From assembly GCF_016595245.1 (NCBI RefSeq), contig NZ_JAENHM010000044.1:248001-312000 (forward strand): a stretch of DNA of 64,000 nucleotides. Reading direction: 5' to 3'. Position numbers and translations under genes: made by a program. The notes under the pieces were generated by a model that did no database searches, was not told where the DNA came from, and worked only from the letters and a program-made list of their open reading frames with translations. Origin of the DNA: Azospirillum endophyticum (GTDB taxonomy: Bacteria; Pseudomonadota; Alphaproteobacteria; Azospirillales; Azospirillaceae). Shown here piece by piece: positions 42,008 to 51,007 of this stretch (within the stretch, counting starts at the first letter, position 1; every line of letters begins with the position of its first letter).

Positions 42008-43378
42008 TCAGTCCAGCGGCTTCAGTTCGCCCAGCAGGGTCGGCAGCAGTTCGGCGACGGTCGGATGGATGTGGACGGCGCGTTGCAGGGTGGGGTAGGG
42101 CGCCTTGGCGTACATCATGTCCAGCACGCCGTGGATCGCCTCGTCGCCGCCGGGACCGAGGATGGCGGCGCCCAGGATCTCCTTGCTGTCGGCATCGACG
42201 ACGATCCGCATGAAGCCCTGGGCCTCGCCCTTCTCCACCGCGCGGCCGACGCGGGTCATCGCCCGCTGGCCGACCAGTGCCCGCCGGCCGGAGCGGCGGA
42301 CCGCCTCGTCGGTCATGCCGACGCGGGCGAGCGGCGGGTCGGTGTAGAGCGCATAGGCCTGGATGCGGTCGTCGACGCTGCGCGGGTCGTCGTCCAGCAG
42401 GTTCGCGGCGACGATCTCGAAATCATTGTAGGACGTGTGGGTGAAGGCGCCGCGCCCGTTGCAGTCGCCCATCGCCCAGATGCCCGCCACGCTGGTACGC
42501 AGCCTGTCGTCCACCGTGATGTAGCCGCGGGCGTCCATCGCCACCCCGGCCTTGTCGAGGCCGAGGTCGCCGGTGTTCGGCACCCGCCCGACCGCCAGCA
42601 GCACATGGCTTCCCACCACCGACGGGCTGCCGGAGGCACAATTTACCCCAACCTCCACCCCGTCGGCATGGCGGGCGAAGCGGATGCAGTCGGCCGACAG
42701 GCGGACGGTCACCCCCTCCCGCTCCAGCAGCTCCCGGATGGCGTCGGAGACGTCGGGGTCCTCGCGGCCGATCAGCCGCTCCCCCTTCTCCACCACCGTC
42801 ACCTCGGCGCCGAAGCGGCGGTACATCTGGGCGAATTCCAGGCCGATGTAGCTGCCGCCGACCACCACCAGATGCCGCGGCACATGGTCGAGGTCGAGAA
42901 TCGTGCCGCTGGTCAGGATGTCGACGTCACGCACGCCCGGCATGTCCGGCACCGCGGCACGGGCGCCGACGTTGAGGAAGATGCGCTCCGCCGTCAGCAG
43001 CTCGTCGCCGACGCGCAGGCTGTCGGGCGATTCGAAACGGGCATGGCCCTGGAGCACCCGGCAATTGGGCATGCCGCGCAGCCAGCGCTCGACATTGTGG
43101 CGCGAGCGGCCGGAAACCTCGTCCTTGCGCGCCTTGACCCGCGCCATGTCGATGCGCACCGGGCCGTCCAGCACCACGCCGTACTCGGCGGCGCGCCGGG
43201 CCATTTGGGCGACGCGGGCGCTGGCGATCAGCGTCTTGGTCGGGGTGCAGCCGGTGTTGACGCAGGTGCCGCCGAACAACTTGCGCTCGACGACCGCCAC
43301 GCTCATGCCGGCGGCGGTGAGGCGCTCGGCGAGCGGCGGCCCGGCTTGGCCGGCTCCGATGATGATGGCGTCGACCAT
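42008..43378 (-). CDS. Class-I pyridine nucleotide-disulfide oxidoreductase, mercuric reductase-like
   Basis: A 456-residue FAD flavoprotein. AIIIGAGQAGPPLAERL is the FAD loop, GGTCVNTGCTPTKT (about 36-49) is the redox-active disulfide with Cys39 and Cys44, VVVGGSYIGLEFAQMYRRFGAEVTVVE is the NAD(P) fold and HIHPTVAELLPTLLGEL is the C-terminal interface with the catalytic His. It lacks the heavy-metal-associated N-domain and the C-terminal Cys pair of true MerA, so mercury reduction is unlikely. It may use another disulfide or metal compound. No mer regulator or transporter lies nearby. Confidence 0.82.
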   Translation of the reverse strand: MVDAIIIGAGQAGPPLAERLTAAGMSVAVVERKLFGGTCVNTGCTPTKTLIASARVAQMARRAAEYGVVLDGPVRIDMARVKARKDEVSGRSRHNVERWLRGMPNCRVLQGHARFESPDSLRVGDELLTAERIFLNVGARAAVPDMPGVRDVDILTSGTILDLDHVPRHLVVVGGSYIGLEFAQMYRRFGAEVTVVEKGERLIGREDPDVSDAIRELLEREGVTVRLSADCIRFARHADGVEVGVNCASGSPSVVGSHVLLAVGRVPNTGDLGLDKAGVAMDARGYITVDDRLRTSVAGIWAMGDCNGRGAFTHTSYNDFEIVAANLLDDDPRSVDDRIQAYALYTDPPLARVGMTDEAVRRSGRRALVGQRAMTRVGRAVEKGEAQGFMRIVVDADSKEILGAAILGPGGDEAIHGVLDMMYAKAPYPTLQRAVHIHPTVAELLPTLLGELKPLD

Positions 43379-43593
43379 GGCGGGCTCCTGCGGCCGGATT
43401 CGTTCGGCGTGCGAAAAGGCGTGGGGCAGAATGGTAACGCCGGCACTGCGGCTTGCTCAAGCAAACCTCGGTATGATTGCCGACGGCCGGTCCAGATCTG
43501 TCAAGTCATCGGCAGATTCTTCAAGAAGCGGGCCGCTCACTCAGGCAAGCTGTCGACACCGGAACGGTACAACGCGGGGTTGGAGGCGGTTGC

Positions 43594-45234
43594 ATGGGCG
43601 CAGGGTGGAGCGGTTCGCAGGCGTGGCGGCGGCCGAACGACCGTCGGATCGGCATCCTCGCGGTTCCGCTGTCCCTCACCGTGTTCATCGTCGACACCTT
43701 CACCGACATCGAAAGCGCCATCGCCGTCCTGTATGTCCTGGTGCTTCTCCTGGGCGCCACCGCCTTGTCGCGGCGGGGCCTCCTGCGGGCGGTGTCCGGC
43801 TGCGCGCTGCTGGCGGTGCTGTCCTTCTTCCTGTCGCACTGGCACGACATGGACCTGTCGTCGGTGCTGCGTTGCGGCGTGTCGCTGGCGGCCATCCTGA
43901 TCACCGGCGCGTTGCTGGTGCGGGACCATGACGCGCGGGCCTTGCTGGTACAGGCCAACGGCGCGCTGGCGCGCAGCGAAAAGCGCCACCGCTGCATGTT
44001 CGAGCAGGCGCGCTTTTCCCTGTGGGAGCAGGACTTCACCACGGTGAAGGCGGAGCTCGACGCCCTGCGGGCGGGCGGGGTGACGGAGCTCGCCGCCCAT
44101 CTCCAGGCCGATCCCGGATGGGTGCGGCGGATGGGCGCGCTGATCCTCACCACCAGCGTCAACGACGCCACCGTGGAATTGCTCGGTGCCGCCGACCGGA
44201 CGGCGGTGCTGGGGCCGCTCGGACGCTTCCTTCCCGCCGAGGATCCGGCGATGGCGGACGTCCTTCTGGCGCTCTGGAACGGACGCAACCGCTTCGAGGG
44301 GCGGGCGCAGCTGATCGCCGCCGACGGGCGCCGGCTGACGGTGCTGCTGGGGATCAGCTTTCCCGACGATGGGGTCGGATTCGATCAGGTGGTGGTCGGC
44401 ATCGTCGACATCACCCAGCGCGAACGCACGCAGGAGGCGCTGCTGGCGGCGCAGGCCGAACTGGCCCGCGCCGCGCGCGCCGCCACGCTGGGGGCCTTGT
44501 CCGCCTCGATCGCCCACGAGCTGAACCAGCCGCTGGGGGCCATCGCGCTGAACGCGCAATCCTGCCTGCGGTGGCTGCGCCGTGATCCGCCCGACATCGA
44601 CACCGCCGCCAAGGCGGTCGACCGGATCGTCCGCGACGGCAAGCGGGCCGCCGACATCGTGCAGCGGACTCGCGGGATGTTGGTCAAGGACAGCCGTTGC
44701 GACGAGACCATCGACCTGCGCCAGCTGGTGGACGAGGTGGCACTGCTGCTGGACCGCGAACTGTCGGCCGCCGCCGCCGTCCTGGTCACCGATTTCGCGC
44801 CCGACGTCCCGCCGGTGCGGGGCAGCCGGGTCGGCTTGCAGCAGGTGCTGATCAACCTCGTCACCAACGGCCTGCATGCCATGGCGGAGGCGGGCTGCGG
44901 CCGGCGGGACCTGACCATCACGGTGGAAGGGCTCGCGGATCGGACACAGGTGAGGGCGGCGGTCCGCGACCGCGGCCGGGGCATCGACGAGGACAGCCGT
45001 GCCCGCCTGTTCGACCCCTTCTTCACCACCCGGCCGGACGGGATGGGGATGGGGCTGTCCATCTGCCGATCCACCATCGAATCCTGCGGCGGCACGCTGA
45101 CCGCGCACAACCATGCCGAGGGTGGGGCGGTGTTCGAGTTCACCATCCCGTCGACGCTGTCCCCGCTCCCGGCGGCGCTTCCGCCGGCCACCGCAACGTC
45201 AGCCGCAGCACCCGCTCCGGCACGAGAGGACTGA
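43594..45234 (+). CDS. Membrane sensor histidine kinase, FixL-like C-terminus
   Basis: A 546-residue kinase. Three to four hydrophobic helices (about 15-110) are followed by a PAS-like region (about 125-275) ending in VVVGIVDITQRERTQEALL. The kinase core has His308 in SASIAHELNQPLGAIALNAQ, the N box LINLVTNGLHAM, DRGRGIDEDSR and GMGMGLSICRS. ELNQPL-type kinases pair with FixJ-type regulators, and the next gene, five bases downstream, encodes one. ATG 43594 has TGGAGG eight bases upstream; a longer frame from 43477 is rejected. The ligand is unknown. Confidence 0.86.
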   Translation: MGAGWSGSQAWRRPNDRRIGILAVPLSLTVFIVDTFTDIESAIAVLYVLVLLLGATALSRRGLLRAVSGCALLAVLSFFLSHWHDMDLSSVLRCGVSLAAILITGALLVRDHDARALLVQANGALARSEKRHRCMFEQARFSLWEQDFTTVKAELDALRAGGVTELAAHLQADPGWVRRMGALILTTSVNDATVELLGAADRTAVLGPLGRFLPAEDPAMADVLLALWNGRNRFEGRAQLIAADGRRLTVLLGISFPDDGVGFDQVVVGIVDITQRERTQEALLAAQAELARAARAATLGALSASIAHELNQPLGAIALNAQSCLRWLRRDPPDIDTAAKAVDRIVRDGKRAADIVQRTRGMLVKDSRCDETIDLRQLVDEVALLLDRELSAAAAVLVTDFAPDVPPVRGSRVGLQQVLINLVTNGLHAMAEAGCGRRDLTITVEGLADRTQVRAAVRDRGRGIDEDSRARLFDPFFTTRPDGMGMGLSICRSTIESCGGTLTAHNHAEGGAVFEFTIPSTLSPLPAALPPATATSAAAPAPARED

Positions 45235-45239
45235 CCGCC

Positions 45240-45905
45240 ATGCCGCAGACACCCGGCGGACCATCCGCCCTCAAGCCCGCTCCGTCGACCGTCAAGGACG
45301 ATCCGCTGGTTCTCGTCGTCGACGACGATGCCGGGATGCGGGAGGCGGTGGTCGACCTGCTGCGGTCCGTCGGCATCGAAAGCCGCGCCTTCGGCAGCAC
45401 GGCCGAGCTGCTGGCGGCGGCGGTTCCCGACCAGCCGGGCTGCCTGATCCTCGACGTGCGGCTTCCCGGACTGGGCGGGCTGGAGTTCCAGACGAGGCTG
45501 GAGAGCCTGGGCATCGCGCTGCCGATCGTCTTCATGACCGGGTTCGCCGACGTGCCGATGTCGGTCCGGGCGATGAAGGCCGGGGCGGCGGACTTTCTCA
45601 TCAAGCCCTTCCGCGACCAGGACATGCTGGATGCGGTCGACGCCGCGATCGCCCGCGACCGCACCCGGCGGCGCGGCCGGGCCGCCTCGATGACGGTCGA
45701 GACGCTGGCCGCGACCCTGACCCCGCGGGAGCGCGAGGTGATGGCCGAGGTGGTCAAGGGCCGGCTGAACAAGCAGATCGCCGGCGATCTCGGCATCAGC
45801 GAAGTGACGGTGAAGCTCCACCGCGGCAAGGTGATGCGGAAGATGCAGGTGCGCTCGGTCGCCGACCTCGTGCGCAAGGCGGAGGTGCTGGACCCCGAGA
45901 AGTGA
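45240..45905 (+). CDS. FixJ-family response regulator (receiver plus LuxR-type HTH)
   Basis: A 221-residue two-domain regulator. The receiver has the acidic pocket VVDDDAG and phospho-acceptor Asp72 in LILDVRLPG, with Lys in LIKPFRDQDML. The C-terminal HTH is TLTPREREVMAEVVKGRLNKQIAGDLGISEVTVKLHRGKVMRKM (about 161-204). It is the direct partner of the upstream kinase. ATG 45240 lies five bases after the kinase stop. It probably controls nearby signalling genes; a dyad ACCTAGGT lies 61 bases after its stop. Confidence 0.9.
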   Translation: MPQTPGGPSALKPAPSTVKDDPLVLVVDDDAGMREAVVDLLRSVGIESRAFGSTAELLAAAVPDQPGCLILDVRLPGLGGLEFQTRLESLGIALPIVFMTGFADVPMSVRAMKAGAADFLIKPFRDQDMLDAVDAAIARDRTRRRGRAASMTVETLAATLTPREREVMAEVVKGRLNKQIAGDLGISEVTVKLHRGKVMRKMQVRSVADLVRKAEVLDPEK

Positions 45906-46057
45906 CGGCCGCCGTTTCCCGGCCCGCGTCGGATCGTCGCTCCCTTCATGGACCGCCTCCGCATAGACCTAGGTGTGGTATCTCCCCATTGCCCCGTTCG
46001 GATAGGATGTGCTCGGCACCAGGGACCGGCGCCCCCATTTGGTCGAGGCATCACGAC

Positions 46058-46432
46058 GTGTCCAAAGCACCCCTGATAGCGGTGGTCGACGATGACGAGG
46101 CGATCCGCGAGGCGTTGGACGATCTGCTGATGTCCATCGGCTTCCGGTGTCTGTCCTTCGTTTCGGCCGAGGATTTCCTGGCCCGTGCCGACCGGCCGGG
46201 CATCGCCTGCATCATCCTGGACGTGCGCATGCCGGGCCTGTCCGGTCTGGAACTGCAGGAACGGTTAAACGCCGATGGCGGCCGCCGTCCGCCCATCGTC
46301 TTCATGACCTCCTATGCCGACGACACCACGCGGATGCGGGCGATGGGCGGCGGCGCCTGCGACGTGCTGGGTAAGCCGGTCGACGCCCACATCCTGATCG
46401 CCTCCCTGAACAGCGCCATCGCGGCGGCCTGA
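46058..46432 (+). CDS. Stand-alone receiver-domain protein, FixJ-type
   Basis: A 124-residue single-domain receiver starting at GTG 46058 (GAGG 10-13 bases upstream). The phospho-acceptor is Asp55 in CIILDVRMPGLSGLE, with VVDDDEAIREAL at the front and a Lys in VLGKPVDAH. It is closer to FixJ receivers than to CheY but has no output domain. Such proteins may act as phosphate sinks or competitors in the cluster of kinases around it, or as partners of KaiC-linked kinases. It is transcribed 152 bases after the LuxR-type regulator. Confidence 0.8.
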   Translation: MSKAPLIAVVDDDEAIREALDDLLMSIGFRCLSFVSAEDFLARADRPGIACIILDVRMPGLSGLELQERLNADGGRRPPIVFMTSYADDTTRMRAMGGGACDVLGKPVDAHILIASLNSAIAAA

Positions 46433-46757
46433 GGATCGGCGAAACTCCAGTGCGCCGGGAAACCCATCCGGCGGAAGCCCGGCCCATTCGGAGTCGGGCA
46501 TCTTCGGCACTCCCTCTTCCCATTGCCCGCGCTCCATCGAACGCGCGGTAGCCCCGACAATCCGCCATACCCCGACCCGATTCTTGCACAGGCCGGCATG
46601 GCCTGTGCCGAATGGCAATTGGGGCAATCGGCGATTTGACGGCAGCGTCCAGCCTCCCCGATGGTTGAAAGCAGGCGCAGTACCGGACGGAGAGCGGTGC
46701 AATGGCGGTGGCATCCCATGGGGCCGAGGCCGGGGACAGGGTCGGGATCGGGGCGCC
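46433..46757. other. Gene-free stretch before the hybrid kinase
   Basis: I see no coding frame. It holds a perfect dyad at 46586-46608 and then about 150 bases of leader up to the kinase ATG, which has no strong ribosome site (GGATCGGGGCGCC). Confidence 0.45.
46586..46608. repeat. Perfect 9-bp dyad upstream of the hybrid kinase gene
   Basis: GCACAGGCC and GGCCTGTGC are exact complements separated by GGCAT. No T-run follows. It lies 150 bases upstream of the kinase ATG and could be an operator or an RNA hairpin. Confidence 0.45.
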
Positions 46758-49352
46758 ATGAGCTTCCTGACGCGCCTTCTGCTGCTGGTGTCGCTGGCCC
46801 TTGTCCCGATCTGCGCGCTTGAGGTTTGGAACCAGATCGACTTGCGCCGCCAGCGTTCGGAGGAAATCCACGAGCATGCGCGGCAACTGCTTGGCTTGCT
46901 GGGCGGCGAGCAGCAGCGCCTCGTCGAAGGCGTGCGCCAGATGCTGGAACTGCTGGTGGAAACGTCGGTGGCACAATCCCTCGACGCGCCGGCCTGTCAG
47001 GCGCTGCTGACGCGCATAAGCGGGAGAATTCCGGATTATCTGACGATCAACCTCACGGGAGTGGACGGGGTCATTCTCTGCTCCACCAACCCGGTCCTGC
47101 CAGGGCGGACGATCGCCGACCGGATGCATGTGCGCGCCGCCCTGGAAAGCGATGGCTTTACCGTCGGCGAGTTCATCCGGCTGCGGCACGACGGCAAGCC
47201 GGCGATGCCGTTCGGCCTGCCGATCCGTCGCAGCGGTGCCGGCGGCCCGCCGATCGGCGTGGTCACCGCCCTGATCGACCTCGGCTGGCTCGAACGGTAT
47301 CTGTCCGAACATCCGCTTCCCGACAACGCGGCACTTCTGGTGACCGATGACAGCGGCATCGTGCTGGCGCATGCGCCGGCACGGCCCGGGACGGTCGGCA
47401 CCGCGCTTCCGCAACGCTTCCGTCCGCTGCTGGACGCCGACGCCGTGGGCACCGCACAACTGGTGGGAGTCGACGGTGTCGAGCGTGTGTTCGCCTATGT
47501 TCCGTTGTCCGTCGGGGTCCGGCATATCTTCGTGGCCGTCGGCATCGACCATGATGCGGCGATGAAAGGCATCGACGACGCTCTCCGGCGCTCGCTGGTC
47601 TGGATCGCCGCCACGCTGCTGCTCGGACTGCTTGCAGCGTACCTGATCGCCAAACGGCACCTCTACAGACCGGTGACGGCGCTGATCACCGCGACCGAGC
47701 GCTGGCGCGCCGGTGACCGTTCCGCCCGCGTGGGCGCGGTGGACGGCCCGGAGATGACCCGTCTGGGACAGGCGTTCGATGCGCTGGTCGAAGACCTCGA
47801 ACGACAGATACGGGTCAACGAGGCTGCCTCCGCCGCGCTGCGGGCCAGCGAGGAATGGTCCCGCACGCTGGTGGAGAACGCGCCGCACATGATGTGGGTG
47901 AATCGCCCCGACGGGACCCTGGAGTTCGTCAACGCCGCATTCCGCGCCTATACCGGCCGCATGACGGTCGAGGCGAACCGGATGGACGACCTTCATCCAG
48001 ACGATGTCGGGCGGATCCAGGCGGTCCGCGCATCCGCCATCGCCGCCGGAACAGCGCACGCATACGAGCTTCGCCTGCGCCGGGTCGACGGCGCCTACAG
48101 ATGGCACCTCAGCCGCACCCATCCGATCCGCCAGGACGGCCGGATCGTCGCCTGGTTCGGCGGCGCCGTCGATATTCACGACATCCACCACGCCCGCGAC
48201 GCGGCCGAGGAGGCCGGCCGCTCCAAAAGCCGCTTCCTCGCCGCCGCCAGCCACGATCTGCGCCAGCCCATGCAGTCGATCCTGCTGTTCGCCGAAGTGC
48301 TCCGTCCGCACGTGAACGAAGGCCCCGGCCTCGACGCGCTCGGCCGTCTCCAGCATGGGCTGGAAATCCTGAAAGGGCTGCTGGACGGCTTGCTCGACAT
48401 CTCCCGCCTCGATGCGGGCATCGTGGCACCGCAGTTCGAGGAGTTCCGCGCATCGGAGCTGCTGAGGAGTCTGGACGACGCCTATGCCCCGCTCGCGCAG
48501 GAAAAGGGCCTCCTATGGCGGGTCTCGCCCTGCCAGGCGGTGATCCGCAGCGATCGTGTCCTGCTTGGCCGCATGCTGCGCAATCTGGTGGAGAATGCCA
48601 TCCGCTACACCGATCGGGGTGAAATCCTGGTCGAAGCCGCCGTGCAGGCCGACCATCTGGTGATCGGGGTTCGCGACACCGGAAGCGGTATCCCGGCCGA
48701 CCAGATCGACCGGGTCTTCGAGGAGCTGTATCAGGTCGACAATCCCGAGCGGGACCGCAACCAGGGCCTTGGGCTGGGGCTGGCGATCGTCCGCCGTCTG
48801 TCGACCCTGCTGGATCATCCCGTCGCGGTGCGTTCGCAGGCGGATCAGGGCTCGCTGTTCAGCGTGACCGTACCGCTGGCGACGGGGTCCGGCGTGCCGG
48901 AGGAGCCTCCGCCCGCGGAGATGGCGCCGGCACCGCCGGATCGGACGGAGCGGCGGCTCGCCGTGGTGGTGGACGACGACCCGATCGTGCTGGCGGGGAT
49001 GGAGAGCATCCTCCGGGCGTGGAAGTTCGACGTCCTCGCCGCCGACTCCACGGACCGCGCGGTGGAGAGCCTGGAACGGGATGGGCGCCGGCCGGACATC
49101 CTGGTCGTGGACTATCGTCTGCGCGACAAGCGCATCGGAACCGAGGCGATCCTCCGCATCCGGGAGATGCATGGTTCCGACATTCCCGGCCTGCTGGTAA
49201 CCGGCGAGATCGGCACCGAACCGCAGAACGATGCCCTCGCGCATGGCTTCGACCTGCTGCACAAGCCGGTCACTCCCCGCATTCTCGCCGCGGCACTCAG
49301 CCGGCACCTGACGGAAGCCGATGGAAAGGCGCACCCGCCGGCCAAACACTGA
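46758..49352 (+). CDS. Hybrid sensor histidine kinase with Cache, HAMP, PAS and receiver domains
   Basis: An 864-residue membrane kinase. Helix 1 is at about 3-22; a periplasmic Cache sensor with ILCSTNPVLPGRTIADRMHVRAAL follows. Helix 2 is at about 281-300, then HAMP, a PAS domain (LVENAPHMMWVNRPDGTLEFVNAAF), and the kinase core with His499 in SHDLRQPMQSILLF, NLVENAIRYT, DTGSGIP and GLGLGLAIV. A C-terminal receiver (about 735-855) has Asp785 in VVDYRLRD. The HDLRQP type of phosphorylation site and FCT-like layout resemble kinases often linked to KaiC homologues. It precedes the KaiC gene by 158 bases. Confidence 0.85.
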   Translation: MSFLTRLLLLVSLALVPICALEVWNQIDLRRQRSEEIHEHARQLLGLLGGEQQRLVEGVRQMLELLVETSVAQSLDAPACQALLTRISGRIPDYLTINLTGVDGVILCSTNPVLPGRTIADRMHVRAALESDGFTVGEFIRLRHDGKPAMPFGLPIRRSGAGGPPIGVVTALIDLGWLERYLSEHPLPDNAALLVTDDSGIVLAHAPARPGTVGTALPQRFRPLLDADAVGTAQLVGVDGVERVFAYVPLSVGVRHIFVAVGIDHDAAMKGIDDALRRSLVWIAATLLLGLLAAYLIAKRHLYRPVTALITATERWRAGDRSARVGAVDGPEMTRLGQAFDALVEDLERQIRVNEAASAALRASEEWSRTLVENAPHMMWVNRPDGTLEFVNAAFRAYTGRMTVEANRMDDLHPDDVGRIQAVRASAIAAGTAHAYELRLRRVDGAYRWHLSRTHPIRQDGRIVAWFGGAVDIHDIHHARDAAEEAGRSKSRFLAAASHDLRQPMQSILLFAEVLRPHVNEGPGLDALGRLQHGLEILKGLLDGLLDISRLDAGIVAPQFEEFRASELLRSLDDAYAPLAQEKGLLWRVSPCQAVIRSDRVLLGRMLRNLVENAIRYTDRGEILVEAAVQADHLVIGVRDTGSGIPADQIDRVFEELYQVDNPERDRNQGLGLGLAIVRRLSTLLDHPVAVRSQADQGSLFSVTVPLATGSGVPEEPPPAEMAPAPPDRTERRLAVVVDDDPIVLAGMESILRAWKFDVLAADSTDRAVESLERDGRRPDILVVDYRLRDKRIGTEAILRIREMHGSDIPGLLVTGEIGTEPQNDALAHGFDLLHKPVTPRILAAALSRHLTEADGKAHPPAKH

Positions 49353-49354
49353 GA

Positions 49355-49419
49355 CGTGGCATCCGGTCCCTCTCGCCTTCGGAGCGGGGGTAACGGCCGA
49401 TACCGATCGTGATGCCACG
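49355..49419 (+). repeat. Long-loop dyad between the hybrid kinase and KaiC genes
   Basis: CGTGGCATC (49355-49363) and GATGCCACG (49411-49419) are exact complements with a 47-base loop, starting two bases after the kinase stop codon. It may be part of a termination or processing signal that separates the kinase and KaiC messages. Confidence 0.4.
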
Positions 49420-49510
49420 CCATGCCAATTTTCAAGGCGCACACCGGCTTCCACGGAACATTTTCCTTACGCCGCGTTTGTCAACAGACACGGAAGTTAA
49501 GGAGCCTTTG

Positions 49511-51004
49511 GTGCCAGAGCCCATCCCGATCGAAAAAGTGCAGACCGGAATTCCGGAATTCGATTTGATCTTGCGGGGCGGGCTGCCGCGTGGACGAATA
49601 CATCTGCTGGAAGGGGCGCCCGGGACGGGGAAGACGACCATCGCCCTGCAGCTTCTGATCCAGGCGCGCGCGGAGGGCCGAAGGGGGCTCTACATCACCC
49701 TGTCGGAAAACGCGAAGGAGCTGGAGTCGACCGCCGCCAGCCATGGCTGGTCGCTGGACGGCGTCGCGGTGTTCGACATCGTTCCGGTCGAAGCCCAACT
49801 GGATCGCCAACAGAGCGTGCTCTACCCGTCGGAGGTGGAGCTGGGCGAGACCGTGCGCCTGATCATCGACCGCATCGAGGAGGAAAATCCCGAGGTCCTG
49901 GTGATCGACACGGTGTCGGAACTGCGCCTGCTCACCCAGGATCAGCTCGGCTACCGTCGGCAGATTCTCGCCCTCAAGCAGTTCCTGCAGGACCGCCGGT
50001 GCACCACCCTGATCCTCGACGACCTGACCCACCAGTACAGCTCGACGGAGATGCACAGCCTGGCGCACAGCGTGATCGTGCTGGAACAGAGCGAGCGGTC
50101 CTACGGTGCCGCGCGGCGCCGCCTGCGCATCGCCAAGATGCGGGGAGCCGACTATCAGAGCGGCTGGCACGACTTCGCCATCACCAGGGAAAATGTCCTG
50201 GTCTTCCCCAGCCTGATCGCCGAGGAACACCAGAGCGACTTCGAACCGACCCTGATGGAGAGCGGCCTGCCGGCCTTGGACGAGCTGATGGGCGGCGGAT
50301 TGACGCAAGGGACCACGACGATGCTCGTCGGCCCGTCGGGCGTCGGCAAGTCGTCGATCGCCCTGCAATATGTCACGGCCGCGGTCAGGCGCGGCGATCA
50401 TGCCGCCTATTTCTCCTTCGACGAGAATTTCAAGACCCTGGAACTGCGCAGCGTCGCGTTGGGCATCGACATCGCGGAGTCGGTGCGCCGGAACCGCCTG
50501 GGCTGGCGGCGGGCGAACCCGTCCCGCCTGTCGCCGGGACAGTTCGTCTGGCAGGTGCGCCGCGAGGTCGAGGATCACGGCGCCCGCATCGTGGTGATCG
50601 ACAGCCTGAACTCCTATCTCAGCACCATGCCGGAGGAGAAGGCGCTCGTCCTGCAGATGCATGAACTGCTCACCTACCTGAGCAACAAGGGCGTGGTGAC
50701 CATCCTGATCCTGGCCCAGCAGGGGATCATCGGGGACGTGCAGAATCCCGTCGATCTCTCCTTCATGAGCGACACGGTGGTCCTTCTGCGCTTCTTCGAG
50801 GTCGAAGGCGAGGTGCGCAAGGCGATCTCGGTGGTCAAGAAGCGCACGGGCGTCCACGAGCTGTCCATCCGCGAGTTCCGGCTGTTCCCGGACGGCATGC
50901 AGGTCGGTCCGCAGCTGATGGATTTCCGCGGGGTCCTGACCGGGGTGCCGGAATATGGAGGTTCGGCGGAGCCCTTGCTCACCAGCCAGGCCGAGACCGG
51001 GTGA
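49511..51004 (+). CDS. KaiC-family double-ATPase protein
   Basis: A 497-residue protein with two KaiC/RecA-type ATPase domains. Walker A of CI is GAPGTGKTT (35-43) and of CII is GPSGVGKSS (about 274-282). KaiC-like features are TLSENAKELES, MRGADYQSGWHDF and the C-terminal VKKRTGVHELSIREFRL. At the CII phosphorylation site, cyanobacterial Ser-Thr (431-432) corresponds here to Ser417-Phe418 (SFMSDT), so only one phospho-residue is left. GTG 49511 has AAGGAG (49499-49504) upstream; the ATG at 49409 lacks one. No kaiA or kaiB is seen. A hybrid kinase follows three bases later, so the two are co-translated. Confidence 0.85.
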   Translation: MPEPIPIEKVQTGIPEFDLILRGGLPRGRIHLLEGAPGTGKTTIALQLLIQARAEGRRGLYITLSENAKELESTAASHGWSLDGVAVFDIVPVEAQLDRQQSVLYPSEVELGETVRLIIDRIEEENPEVLVIDTVSELRLLTQDQLGYRRQILALKQFLQDRRCTTLILDDLTHQYSSTEMHSLAHSVIVLEQSERSYGAARRRLRIAKMRGADYQSGWHDFAITRENVLVFPSLIAEEHQSDFEPTLMESGLPALDELMGGGLTQGTTTMLVGPSGVGKSSIALQYVTAAVRRGDHAAYFSFDENFKTLELRSVALGIDIAESVRRNRLGWRRANPSRLSPGQFVWQVRREVEDHGARIVVIDSLNSYLSTMPEEKALVLQMHELLTYLSNKGVVTILILAQQGIIGDVQNPVDLSFMSDTVVLLRFFEVEGEVRKAISVVKKRTGVHELSIREFRLFPDGMQVGPQLMDFRGVLTGVPEYGGSAEPLLTSQAETG

Positions 51005-51007
51005 TCG

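Noticed and set aside
42008..43378. Mercuric reductase as a firm call
   Set aside because: It lacks the C-terminal Cys pair and metal-binding N-domain, and no mer genes are near.
40847..43900. 1017-codon plus-strand frame over the lactonase-like and mercuric-reductase-like genes
   Set aside because: Antisense shadow; no recognisable motif, while both minus-strand genes have full active sites.
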